NCBI RefSeq assembly: GCF_015704865.1
Contig: NZ_JADQTO010000013.1
Span: forward strand, 98,647-154,349
DNA length: 55,703 nucleotides
Source of the DNA: Actinoplanes aureus
Lineage (GTDB): Bacteria; Actinomycetota; Actinomycetes; Mycobacteriales; Micromonosporaceae
Direction of reading: 5' to 3'
A program made the translations under genes and the position numbers. Below are positions 29,467 to 37,545 of this stretch, one piece after another (position 1 is the stretch's first letter; each line of letters opens with the position of its first letter). Below the pieces are notes generated by a model, which worked only from the letters and a program-made list of their open reading frames with translations, was not told where the DNA came from and did no database searches.

Positions 29467-30608
29467 AGCACGTCCTGGTCCCGTTCGGTACCCGCCCCGA
29501 AGTGATCAAACTGGCTCCCGTGGTGCGTGCCATGCGTGCCGCCGGGCACACCGTCACCACCGTCGACACCGGCCAGCACGCCGACGCGGCGATGAGCGGT
29601 GACGTGCAGCGCACGCTCGGGCTCACCCCGGACGTACGCCTGACGCTCCCCACCGGCTCCGGCCGGCTCGGCGCCCTGCTCACCGGCGCCGCCGGAGTCC
29701 TCGCCGGGGTGCCCGCCGACGTCGTGCTCGCCCTCGGCGACACCCACACCGTGCCCGCGTACGCCCTGGCCGCCCGCGGCGCCGGCATCCCCTTCGCCCA
29801 CCTGGAAGCCGGCCTGCGCAGCTTCAACCCGCGCAGCCTGGAGGAGGTCAACCGCCGGGTCGCCGCCGCCATCGCCCAGCTGCACTTCGCACCGACCGCC
29901 CGCGCCGCAGCCTTCCTGGCCGCCGAGGGCGTACCCGCTGCTCGTGTCTTCGTCGTCGGCAATCCGGTGATCGACGCCCTCCGCGAGCACGGCATCGCTC
30001 CCGTGCCGCCGACCGCCCGCACCGGCGTGCTGGTCACCGCCCATCGCGCCTCCAACGTCGACGATCCGGACCGCCTGGCCCGCCTCGTCGACGTCATCGC
30101 CCGCCTGGCCGCGATCGGGCCGGTCCGTTTCCCGATCCACCCGCGGACCCGCGCCCGTCTGCTCTCCGCCGGCCTGCTGGAGCAGCTCGCCGCGCTGCCC
30201 GGGGTGACCTGCGAGGACCCGCTGCCCTACGACGACCTGCTGCGCGCGCTCGCCGGCGCCCGGGTCGTCGTCACCGACTCCGGTGGCCTTCAGGAGGAGG
30301 CGGCCTACCTGGGCGTGCCGGTGGTGGTGCTGCGCCGCTCCACCCCGCGCTGGGAAGGCGTCGAAGCCGGCAGCGCCGTGCTCACCGGCATCACCAGCGA
30401 CGCCGAAGCGTCCGGTGCGGTAGCCGCCGCGCATCGGCTGAGCTCGCCGGACACCCTCGCGCACATCGCGTCGATGCCGTGTCCCTACGGCGACGGCGAC
30501 ACCGGCACACGGGTGGCCGCCCTCCTCGCCGACCCGGCCGTGGATCCGCTGCTCGCTCTCGACGAACCCGACTACACCGACGGCACGCGCCCCTGGATCG
30601 CCGCATGA
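29463..30608 (+). CDS. wecB: UDP-N-acetylglucosamine 2-epimerase (non-hydrolysing)
   Basis: A 381-residue cytoplasmic GT-B-fold enzyme interconverting UDP-GlcNAc and UDP-ManNAc. Family motifs are in order: F-G-T-R-P-E-V-I-K-L-A-P at residues 8-18, L-G-D-T-H-T near 95, H-L-E-A-G-L-R-S near 118, T-A-H-R-A-S-N near 195, I-H-P near 222, and D-S-G-G-L-Q-E-E-A near 277, covering the expected catalytic Asp, Glu and His. ATG 29463 overlaps the exosortase/ATP-grasp stop. It supplies ManNAc-type donors, probably for the GT2 upstream. The symbol is by family function; orthology to enterobacterial wecB is not implied. Confidence 0.88.
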   Translation: MKHVLVPFGTRPEVIKLAPVVRAMRAAGHTVTTVDTGQHADAAMSGDVQRTLGLTPDVRLTLPTGSGRLGALLTGAAGVLAGVPADVVLALGDTHTVPAYALAARGAGIPFAHLEAGLRSFNPRSLEEVNRRVAAAIAQLHFAPTARAAAFLAAEGVPAARVFVVGNPVIDALREHGIAPVPPTARTGVLVTAHRASNVDDPDRLARLVDVIARLAAIGPVRFPIHPRTRARLLSAGLLEQLAALPGVTCEDPLPYDDLLRALAGARVVVTDSGGLQEEAAYLGVPVVVLRRSTPRWEGVEAGSAVLTGITSDAEASGAVAAAHRLSSPDTLAHIASMPCPYGDGDTGTRVAALLADPAVDPLLALDEPDYTDGTRPWIAA

Positions 30609-31318
30609 CCACTGAGACACCCACCTGGACCGGCCCGGCACCCGCCGGCATCGTCATCGACCTGGACGACACGCTCTACCCGCAGGCCGCCTACCTCTAC
30701 GGCGCCTCCCGCGCCGTCGGCCGCGCCGGAGCGGCACAGGGCCTCGACCCGATCCGGCTGGCCCGGCTCGTCCGCCGCCAGCTCATCGCCGGCTCCGACC
30801 GCGGCGGCACCATCGACCGGGCCCTCGCCGCCTACGGCCTCCCCGCCGACCGGGCCGCCGAGTTGGTCCCGGCGCTCGTCACCGCCTTCACCACCTACCA
30901 CCCGCGCCGGCTGCCGCTCTACCCGGGCGCCGCCGACGCCCTGGCCGCGCTCGCCGCCCACTACCCGGTCGCCTGCCTGACCGACGGCAACCCCGTCATC
31001 CAGCGCGCCAAACTCGCCGCCACCGGCCTCAGCAAGGCGTTCATCACCATCGTGATCACCGACGAACTCGGCGGCCGGGCCGCCCGCAAACCCCACCCCG
31101 GCGGCCTGCGGCACGCCGCGGAGACCCTCGGCATCGACCCGGCCCAGCTGGTCATGATCGGCGACCGGCCGGGCAAGGACGTCGCCGTGGCGGTCGCGCT
31201 GGGTGCCCGCTCCATCCGGGTGCGGACCGGGGAGTACGCCGAAAGCCCCGACGAACCCGCCGCCACCGTCGTCGTCCCCGACCTGACCACCGCCGCGGGC
31301 CTGTTGGTCCCCGGCTGA
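30605..31318 (+). CDS. HAD-superfamily phosphatase
   Basis: A 237-residue cytoplasmic HAD hydrolase. Motif I is D19-L-D21-D-T in I-D-L-D-D-T-L-Y-P, motif II the Thr of C-L-T-D-G-N, motif III the Lys of R-K-P-H-P-G-G, and motif IV G-D-R-P-G-K-D. The helical cap lies between motifs I and II. It is the last gene of the six-gene surface-glycan operon and overlaps the epimerase gene by ATGA. A sugar-phosphate or nucleotide intermediate is a likely substrate (inference from context). Confidence 0.85.
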   Translation: MTTETPTWTGPAPAGIVIDLDDTLYPQAAYLYGASRAVGRAGAAQGLDPIRLARLVRRQLIAGSDRGGTIDRALAAYGLPADRAAELVPALVTAFTTYHPRRLPLYPGAADALAALAAHYPVACLTDGNPVIQRAKLAATGLSKAFITIVITDELGGRAARKPHPGGLRHAAETLGIDPAQLVMIGDRPGKDVAVAVALGARSIRVRTGEYAESPDEPAATVVVPDLTTAAGLLVPG

Positions 31319-31341
31319 CACGCGTCTGCGAGGATGCCGCC

Positions 31342-31761
31342 ATGATCGAGATCGGGCACATCGTCGCTGAGTCGCGGGTCGCGCCGGAGCACTTCCACGC
31401 CCGGTGGTGCGACGTGGCCACCCACCCCGAGTGGGCGCCCGGCATGGAGTACCTGCGGCTGGACGGTCCCCTCGAAGCCGGCGCCCGCGGCGTGATGAAG
31501 GCGAAGGACGGGCCGGAATGCCCCTTTATCGTCTCCGACCTGGTGCCCGGCCTGGCCTACCAGGACACCCTGCTGCTCGACGGCGCCGAGCTGACCGTCC
31601 GGCACGAGTCGCACCCGCACGGCACCGGCAGCCGCCTCGAACTGCACGCCCGCATGGACGGCCCGAAGGCGGCCGAGCGGGCCGCCGAGATGGCCGGCCT
31701 GAAAGAGGCCCTCGCCTCCGACCTGGCCGGGCTCATCGCCCTGGTGGAACGCACCGACTGA
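31342..31761 (+). CDS. SRPBCC (START-like) family protein
   Basis: A 139-residue soluble protein with the polyketide cyclase/dehydrase-like SRPBCC fold. The D-V-A-T-H-P-E-W-A-P-G-M-E-Y segment, a G-A-R-G-V-M-K strand and a long C-terminal helix are typical. Members bind hydrophobic ligands; the function here is unknown. The spacing to the HAD gene is 23 bp, so it may be cotranscribed. Confidence 0.75.
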   Translation: MIEIGHIVAESRVAPEHFHARWCDVATHPEWAPGMEYLRLDGPLEAGARGVMKAKDGPECPFIVSDLVPGLAYQDTLLLDGAELTVRHESHPHGTGSRLELHARMDGPKAAERAAEMAGLKEALASDLAGLIALVERTD

Positions 31762-31807
31762 CCGGCGGTGCTTGTCTCCGGCCGCCCCGGACCGCAGTGT
31801 GGTGGGA

Positions 31808-32617
31808 ATGAGCGAGATCCGGATCGGCCTGGCCCTCGGCGGAGGCGCGGTACGCGGTGCCGCACACATCGGCGTCCTCGACGTGCTCGACCGCGCCGGA
31901 CTGGAACCCGCGGTGATCACCGGGACCAGCGCCGGTGCCCTGGTCGGGGCGCTCTACGCGGCCGGCCGGACGCCGTCCGAGATCGGTAAGCTGGCGCAGA
32001 CGTTGCGCTGGGCACGGCTGATCCGCCCCGCGCGTACGCGTAAGGCGCTCTTCGAAACCGCGAAGCTGGCGGCGTTCCTGGACAGCGCGGTCGGAGGGAT
32101 GCGGTTCGACGAGCTCGCCCGGCCGTTCGCCGCGGTCGCCTGCGATCTGACCACCGGCGACGAGGTGGTGATGCGGGAGGGTTCGGTCGGCAGCGCGGTG
32201 CTGGCCAGCGCCGCCATCCCGGGGGTGTTCCCGCCGGTCGACCGGGACGGGCATCTGCTGGTCGACGGCGGCCTGGTCAACATGGTCCCGGCCCGGCTGG
32301 CCCGCCAGATGGGCGCGGACATCGTGGTGGCGGTGGACGTCTCCGGCCCGCTGCCCCGGCGCCCGCCGACCACGCTGCTGCACATCATGGTCGCGGTGAG
32401 CACCCTGCAGCCGGGCGGCACCGACCGGCTGGCCGAGGACGCCGACCTGCTGCTCTGCCCCGAGGTCGACGAGTACGCGTTCTGGGAGCTGTCCCGGATC
32501 CCGGAGTTCGAGGCGGCCGGCCGCACCGCCGCCGAGAAGGCGCTGCCGCTGCTACAGGCGTTGAAGGCCGCGGCCGCCGCACGCCGCGAATGGCAGTGTG
32601 GCGGGCGCACCGCATAA
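31808..32617 (+). CDS. Patatin-like phospholipase
   Basis: A 269-residue patatin/RssA-type protein. The oxyanion motif G-G-G-A-V-R-G is at residues 11-17, the nucleophile Ser41 in G-T-S-A-G, and the catalytic Asp in V-D-G-G-L-V-N at about 152. The Ser-Asp dyad is intact, so lipid acyl hydrolase activity is expected. It has no signal peptide and may act at the cytoplasmic membrane face. ATG 31808 follows GTGGGA; a start further upstream is possible but lacks an RBS. Its stop directly abuts a copy of the dispersed repeat. Confidence 0.87.
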   Translation: MSEIRIGLALGGGAVRGAAHIGVLDVLDRAGLEPAVITGTSAGALVGALYAAGRTPSEIGKLAQTLRWARLIRPARTRKALFETAKLAAFLDSAVGGMRFDELARPFAAVACDLTTGDEVVMREGSVGSAVLASAAIPGVFPPVDRDGHLLVDGGLVNMVPARLARQMGADIVVAVDVSGPLPRRPPTTLLHIMVAVSTLQPGGTDRLAEDADLLLCPEVDEYAFWELSRIPEFEAAGRTAAEKALPLLQALKAAAAARREWQCGGRTA

Positions 32618-32702
32618 GCCCGGCGGTCGCGCCGCGGCCCGGAGTGGCTGCCGGGCCGCGCGGCGCCGGCGGGACTGCTCTGACGCGTACCGAAAAATGG
32701 GT
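32618..32702. repeat. Dispersed intergenic repeat, copy 2 (inverted)
   Basis: Read on the minus strand it begins ACCCATTTTTCGGTACGCG, corresponding to the start of the copies at 37090 and 52364. It then shows GTCCCGCC, AGCCACTCCGGGCC and a CGCGACCGCCGGGC end. It starts directly after the patatin stop and ends just before the LamG gene stop. Confidence 0.6.
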
Positions 32703-32708
32703 CTTCTT

Positions 32709-33446
32709 TCAACCGACTGCGATCCAGACGTCGTCGAGCTGACCGTGATATTGGTCGTTGTCGCCGTAGGCGCTCTTGCCGCCGACGCTCAGCGGCCGCC
32801 CGTTCGCGACCGACAGCCCGGCCGGCACCGTCGTGCCGCCCTGTGCGACGCCGTCGATGAGCACGGTCAGGCCGGTGCCCGCGCGCCGGCACTCCAGGCT
32901 GTGCCAGCGGTCGTCGGCCACGCTGATCCGGGCCAGTGCCAGGTGGATGCCCGGCCCGGCGACGAGCGCGCAGCTGGGATGACCGGAGCGACCGTCGATC
33001 TGGAGTTTGTACTGGCTGCCCTCGGTCGAGTAGCCCTTCTGCAGCACGTTCTGGCCCTTGCTGGTCAGGTTCGGTGCGAGCCGCACCGAGGCGCCGTAGC
33101 GCAGCGGGCGCGAGCCGGGATTGAGCGACGGCGTGCTGCCGGCGCGCAGCACCAGGCGCGGGCAGGGGCGACCGCGCTTGCAGCGAGGTGGGAATTGAAC
33201 CGCCTGGCCGGCGCCGTGCGGGGTACGGGCGACCGTGGCGTTGCCGCCGGCGACCGGGCTGAGCGTGTGCCCGTGGCCGGTGGCGTCGGCCATCGGGGCG
33301 GTGCCGTCGAACGTGTACCGCGCGACGAAGCGCAGTGGCGGGGCGGGCACCCAGACGGCGCGTCCGGTCGGGGTGGCGAACGTGCCGGTCAGCAGGACGA
33401 GCAGCAGCCCCGGCACGACGAGACGGCGGAGCGGGATGGGCTTCAC
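32709..33446 (-). CDS. Secreted LamG-like (concanavalin-type) domain protein
   Basis: A 245-residue exported protein with a signal peptide (residues 1-30) and a jelly-roll LamG-like domain. The opening F-V-A-R-Y-T-F-D-G segment, D-A-T-G-H-G-H-T-L, the W-H-S-L-E-C-R-R strand, and the end with D-D-V-W-I-A-V are classical. Two Cys pairs (R-C-K-R-G-R-P-C and C-A-L ... E-C) may form disulfides. Such modules bind carbohydrate or matrix; no catalytic domain is present. GTG 33446 is chosen since it gives a normal signal peptide. It lies downstream of the M28 peptidase gene, separated by a strong hairpin. Confidence 0.78.
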   Translation of the reverse strand: MKPIPLRRLVVPGLLLVLLTGTFATPTGRAVWVPAPPLRFVARYTFDGTAPMADATGHGHTLSPVAGGNATVARTPHGAGQAVQFPPRCKRGRPCPRLVLRAGSTPSLNPGSRPLRYGASVRLAPNLTSKGQNVLQKGYSTEGSQYKLQIDGRSGHPSCALVAGPGIHLALARISVADDRWHSLECRRAGTGLTVLIDGVAQGGTTVPAGLSVANGRPLSVGGKSAYGDNDQYHGQLDDVWIAVG

Positions 33447-33456
33447 GACAAGACAA

Positions 33457-33488
33457 CGCGGGCCGTGGCGTTTCCGCCACGGCCCGCG
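33457..33488 (-). terminator. Terminator hairpin after the M28 peptidase gene
   Basis: Perfect 14-bp stem CGCGGGCCGTGGCG (33457-33470) with CGCCACGGCCCGCG (33475-33488), 4-base loop. On the minus strand it lies 13 bases past the peptidase stop and 10 bases before the LamG start, so it should terminate or attenuate between them. Confidence 0.82.
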
Positions 33489-33501
33489 GTTGCGATCTGC
33501 G

Positions 33502-35106
33502 TCAGTCCTCCGGGTGGTGCGGGGCGTCCCCACCGTCGGTGCTGGTGAAGGTGCCCTGCGGACCGGCCGGTGCCGGCAGCTTGATGGGCTTGCCGGGAAC
33601 CTTCTTGCCCGGCACACCGTTCACCGACTCGGTCGAGTAGGCGAAGGTGAGCTGGGCGAACGCGATCAGGTCGCTGTTGACCTCGAGCGCGTGCTTGTCC
33701 AGGTTGTCGATGTCGTCGCAGGCGATGTGGTAGCACTGGTCGAACGACTCGCCGGCCACGCCACCCCAGATGGCCTGCTGCTCCTCGGTCTTCACGACCT
33801 CGGCGCCGGTGAACAGGCCGCCGGACGGGATGCCCGCCTCGATGAACGCCTGGTAGTCGCTGCGGCCGGAGAACTCGGCGTCGTCGTACGGCTCACCCTT
33901 CCAGGTGTAGTACGACTCGTAGAGGTCCTCGATCGCCGTCGAGCCCGGCGGCACCGCGACCGGGGCCGGGAACGACGACTCGTCCGCGTCGTAGACCATG
34001 AAGATGTAGTTCGGCGAGCCGACCATGTCGTAGTTCAGGTAGAGCGCGATCCGGTCCCGCTCGGCCTGGGTGAGCTCCTCGACGTACGCCGTCGAACCGA
34101 TCAGGCCCAGTTCCTCCGCGCCCCACCAGGCGAAGCGCACGGTGTTCTGCGGCTTGACCTTCGCCATCTGCAGCGCGGTCTCCAAGATCGCGGCCGAACC
34201 GGAGCCGTTGTCGTTGATGCCCGGGCCCTCGGTCTCGCTGTCCAGGTGAGCGCCGGCCATCACCACGTTGTCGCGGTTCTTGCCGGGCAGTTCGGCGATC
34301 ACGTTGACGTCGGTACGCGTCTCGGACGGCAGGATCCGCACGTGCGCGGTCGAGCCGGCCTGGGCGAGCGCCACACCGGTGGCGAAGCTGGCGCCCACCA
34401 CCGGGATGGTGATCGGCGGGTTCTCGCCGAGGGTGCCGACGATCAGACCCTCACGGGTCGGGTCGTTGCCCTGGTTGAAGATGATCACGGCTTCCGCGCC
34501 GGCTTCCTGCGCGTTCTGAGCCTTCACGATGAAGGTGCAGGACGCGTCGGGCGGGCCACCGCGCTGGATCAGCGCGATGTCGTTGGGCCCGCTGAAGTTC
34601 AGGCCGGCGAAGTCGGAGTCCTCGCAGCCGCTGGTGGTGGCACGGTCGCCGGTCAGGTTGATGTCGACCGGGATGACCGGGCCGGTCACGTCACCGGACG
34701 GGCTGTTGGTGAACGGGCCGGTCTCGTACTCCGCGTTCACCGGGGTGAGCTGCTGCAGCAGCGCCGGGAACACGAACTGGAACTCGAACGGGTCGAGGGT
34801 GACCTTGTAGCCCGCCTTGCGGAGCTGGCCGGCCACGTATTTCACGCTGTTCGCGTAGCCCTCGGTGCCCGCGTGCCGGGTCCCTGGGTACGACGGGTCG
34901 TCATTCCTGTCGGCGATCTTCTGGAACGCCTCGAGGTGGTCCATCACCCCACCGAGCGTCACGCACTTGAGCAGCTCGGCGTAGGTGTCGTTGGCCTGTT
35001 TGCCGCAGGAGTTGCCATGGTTCCCTCCGGCGGTGGCCGCGGTCGCCGGCGCCAGCACCAGGACCGTAGCGGTCGCGGCAGCCGCCAGCATACGAAGCTT
35101 CATCAT
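33502..35106 (-). CDS. Secreted M28 zinc aminopeptidase with PA domain
   Basis: A 534-residue exported peptidase. The signal peptide covers residues 1-26, a PA insert domain lies at about 125-250, and the M28 catalytic domain at about 260-490. Zinc ligands and catalytic residues are recognisable: A-H-L-D-S-E near 287, G-I-N-D-N-G-S-G near 300, W-G-A-E-E-L-G-L near 335, N-Y-D-M-V-G-S near 365, and the last His in C-Y-H-I-A-C-D-D. This matches Streptomyces griseus aminopeptidase-like enzymes with an added PA domain. The Pro-rich C-terminal tail is unassigned. ATG 35106 follows AGGGGGG. It is divergent from the CocE-like gene; both digest peptides outside the cell. Confidence 0.9.
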   Translation of the reverse strand: MMKLRMLAAAATATVLVLAPATAATAGGNHGNSCGKQANDTYAELLKCVTLGGVMDHLEAFQKIADRNDDPSYPGTRHAGTEGYANSVKYVAGQLRKAGYKVTLDPFEFQFVFPALLQQLTPVNAEYETGPFTNSPSGDVTGPVIPVDINLTGDRATTSGCEDSDFAGLNFSGPNDIALIQRGGPPDASCTFIVKAQNAQEAGAEAVIIFNQGNDPTREGLIVGTLGENPPITIPVVGASFATGVALAQAGSTAHVRILPSETRTDVNVIAELPGKNRDNVVMAGAHLDSETEGPGINDNGSGSAAILETALQMAKVKPQNTVRFAWWGAEELGLIGSTAYVEELTQAERDRIALYLNYDMVGSPNYIFMVYDADESSFPAPVAVPPGSTAIEDLYESYYTWKGEPYDDAEFSGRSDYQAFIEAGIPSGGLFTGAEVVKTEEQQAIWGGVAGESFDQCYHIACDDIDNLDKHALEVNSDLIAFAQLTFAYSTESVNGVPGKKVPGKPIKLPAPAGPQGTFTSTDGGDAPHHPED

Positions 35107-35222
35107 TGAATCCCCCCTGTCCACAGCGGAACACCGATCAACCTAGACGATCGTGAGCGTCGATGCACCGGATGATCGGGCGACGCCCCCCGACGATCGA
35201 CTCTCGGCGATATGGTGACGCG

Positions 35223-37040
35223 ATGCGACTCGCCCGACTACTCGCGGCCACCGTCTCCGCCGTCGTCGCTGCCACCGCGGCCACGGCGGCGACCGCCGCC
35301 CCGCCCGACACTGAGGGCACTCAGCCGATTTACGACTACGCCTCCGCGATCCGCGAGCAGGTGTGGGTCCAGACCTCGGTCGACAGCGACGCCGACGGCG
35401 CGCCGGACCGGGTCGCCGTACGCGTCATCCGCCCCAGGACCGACCGCAAGATCCCGGTCATCTTCCAGCCCAGCCCGTATTACGCCGGTCTCAACGACGT
35501 GCCCAACCACGACGACATCGACCGCGACGGGGCGCACGCCCTGCGCGCGGACGTGAGCGCCAACCGCGCCGACACCATCACCTTCGCCGGCTATCTGGAC
35601 AACTACTTCGTCCCGCGCGGCTACGCCGTGGCCTTCGCCGACAGCCTCGGCGCCGGCGGCTCCACCGGATGCCCCACCTCCGGCGGGCGCAACGAGACCC
35701 TCGGCATGAAAGCCGTCGTCGACTGGCTCAACGGCCGCGCGAAAGCGTTCGACTCCGCCGGCGCGCCGGTCGAGGCCCGCTGGTCCACCGGGCGCACCGG
35801 CATGATCGGTGGCTCCTACAACGGCACCCTGGCCAACGCGGTCGCCACCACCGGCGTGCGCGGCCTGGAGACGATCGTGCCGACTGCCGCGATCTCCAGC
35901 TGGTACGACTACTACCGCGCCAACGGCGGTGTCGTCGCACCCGGCGGCTTCCAGGGCGAGGACACCGACGTGCTGGCCAAGGCGGTCCTCACCCGGCAGA
36001 ACCCGGAGGTCTGCGCCGGCGTGATGGCGGCGCTGGAACGCGACCAGGACCGGGAGACCGGCGACTACAGCCGCTTCTGGGCCGAACGCGACTATCTGCG
36101 TGACGTCCACAAGGTGCGCGCGAGTGTCCTGCTCGTCCACGGCCTGCACGACTTCAACGTGCGTACCGGACAGGCCGGCCAGTGGTGGGACGCGCTCGCC
36201 GCGAACCGGGTGCCGCGCAAGATCTGGCTGCACCAGGCCGGGCACACCGACCCCTTCAACATCCGGCGCGAGCAGTGGCTGAACACCCTGCACCGCTGGT
36301 TCGACCAGTGGCTGTACAAGATCGACACCGGGATCATGCGGGAGCCGATCGCGGACGTCGAGGTCGCGCCGAACCAGTGGCAGACCGCGCGCAACTGGCC
36401 GCTGCCGGACAGCCGGCCGGTCGTGCTGCGGCTGGGTGACGGCACGCTGGGCGCCAAGCCGAGCGTCACCCGGCAGACGTTCATCGACAACACCGCCCGC
36501 ACGGCCGAGGACCTGGCCGCCAACGAGACGGCCACCGATCCGAACCGGCTCGCCTACCTGACCGCGCCGCTGACGAAACAGACCCGCCTCTCCGGCACAC
36601 CCGAGGTCACCGTCCGCGCCGACCTCACCGGCGACTCGCCCTACCTGACCGCCCTGCTGGTCGACTACGGCACGGCCGAGCGCTTCGCCGGCGTCCGCAC
36701 CCTCCCGGTCCAGGACTGCATCGGCCCCGGCATCGAGGGCGACCCGGGTTGCTTCAACCGCCGCGAGTACATCACCGCGACGACCCCCTACGAGATCGTC
36801 ACCCGCGGCTGGATCGACGTGCGCAACCGCCTGTCACCCGCGCACACCACCCCGATCCGGCCCGGCAAGGCGTACACGTTCCGCTGGAACCTGCAAACCA
36901 CCGACCACGTCTTCGCCCCCGGCCACCGCATCGGCCTGGTACTGATCTCCACCGACCGCGACCACACCCTGCGCTACCCCACGGGCACCGTGGTCGGCGT
37001 CCAGCCGGCCGCCTCCCACCTGAAACTGCGCCTGTCCTAA
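35223..37040 (+). CDS. Secreted CocE/NonD or X-Pro dipeptidyl-peptidase family hydrolase (S15)
   Basis: A 605-residue exported serine hydrolase. The signal peptide covers about residues 1-26, the alpha/beta hydrolase core 35-400, and a C-terminal jelly-roll domain about 400-605 (T-P-E-V-T-V-R-A-D and P-G-H-R-I-G-L-V-L segments). Nucleophile Ser198 lies in G-G-S-Y-N-G, the Asp in H-G-L-H-D-F-N-V at about 308, and the His in Q-A-G-H-T-D-P at about 339. The Y-Y-A-G and G-G-R-N-E sequences fit Streptomyces X-Pro peptidase-like members. ATG 35223 lies 7 bases past TATGGT (35211-35216), so the message may be leaderless. It is divergent from the M28 peptidase. Confidence 0.85.
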   Translation: MRLARLLAATVSAVVAATAATAATAAPPDTEGTQPIYDYASAIREQVWVQTSVDSDADGAPDRVAVRVIRPRTDRKIPVIFQPSPYYAGLNDVPNHDDIDRDGAHALRADVSANRADTITFAGYLDNYFVPRGYAVAFADSLGAGGSTGCPTSGGRNETLGMKAVVDWLNGRAKAFDSAGAPVEARWSTGRTGMIGGSYNGTLANAVATTGVRGLETIVPTAAISSWYDYYRANGGVVAPGGFQGEDTDVLAKAVLTRQNPEVCAGVMAALERDQDRETGDYSRFWAERDYLRDVHKVRASVLLVHGLHDFNVRTGQAGQWWDALAANRVPRKIWLHQAGHTDPFNIRREQWLNTLHRWFDQWLYKIDTGIMREPIADVEVAPNQWQTARNWPLPDSRPVVLRLGDGTLGAKPSVTRQTFIDNTARTAEDLAANETATDPNRLAYLTAPLTKQTRLSGTPEVTVRADLTGDSPYLTALLVDYGTAERFAGVRTLPVQDCIGPGIEGDPGCFNRREYITATTPYEIVTRGWIDVRNRLSPAHTTPIRPGKAYTFRWNLQTTDHVFAPGHRIGLVLISTDRDHTLRYPTGTVVGVQPAASHLKLRLS

Positions 37041-37439
37041 CGGCCCCAGGTCCTGATCCGCCAAGGCATCCCCTTGCGCGGATCAGGACCCTTCTTCGGT
37101 ACGCGCAGCCGGCCGTCCCCACACATCTCCCCGTCCCGCCCTGCCCGCGCGACCACCAGCCACTCCCGGCCGAACCGCGCCCGCCGGGCCGATCCTCGGG
37201 TCCGGCACACCTCGTCCCGCCCTTGACCCAGCTGGCTCACCGCGCCGATCGTGTCCAGCCGACCTCCACCCCCGTCCCGGCACCCGCCGGTCGACGCTCG
37301 GTGGCAGCCGCTCCGCCCGGCTTCCGCCGGGTCCGGCCGCCCTGAGGCACCTGATAGGCCCTGGTTAGGTGGCTGGGCGAAGGCCGGCCGGGTGCGGTCG
37401 TCCGTGACGCACCGAATGGGGCTCGCGTTGTTGGCCGGC
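37041..37439. other. Intergenic region between CocE-like gene and pectate lyase operon
   Basis: A 399-base stretch without a convincing gene. It holds dispersed repeat copy 3 (37090-37190) and the start of a GC-rich minisatellite (from 37424). The minus-strand frames through it are Arg/Ala/Pro-rich without family features, and I do not call them genes. Confidence 0.6.
37090..37190. repeat. Dispersed intergenic repeat, copy 3
   Basis: Starts CCTTCTTCGGTACGCG and ends CCCGCCGGGCC. It aligns over its length with copy 4 (52364-52466), sharing TTC-TTC-GGTACGCGC, CGTCCC, CGCGCGA-CACC, GCCACTC and GGCCGAA-CGCGC blocks. The minus strand of both reads A-R-F-G-x-E-W-x-V-x-A-R, which suggests a decayed coding origin. 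Confidence 0.65.
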
Positions 37440-37545
37440 TTACGCGTTGCTGGCCTGCTTGCGCGTTGCTGGCCGGCTCCTGTCCTGGCGGCCGGCTCGT
37501 GCCTGGCGGCAGGCTCCTGTACTGGCGGCCGGCTCGTGCACCCGG
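37424..37545. repeat. GC-rich minisatellite overlapping the readthrough tail of the first pectate lyase
   Basis: Three copies of CGCGTTGYTGGCCKGCTT at 37424, 37443 and 37462 (19-base period). Then come three copies of CTGGCGGCMGGCTCSTG at 37485, 37503 and 37522 (18-19-base period). Confidence 0.7.

Noticed and set aside
32709..33446. Glycoside hydrolase
   Set aside because: The protein is only long enough for one LamG-like module and shows no catalytic acid pair in a known GH arrangement.
37424..37545. CRISPR-like array
   Set aside because: Period is 18-19 bases with no spacers of varying sequence. It is a minisatellite, and no cas genes are present.
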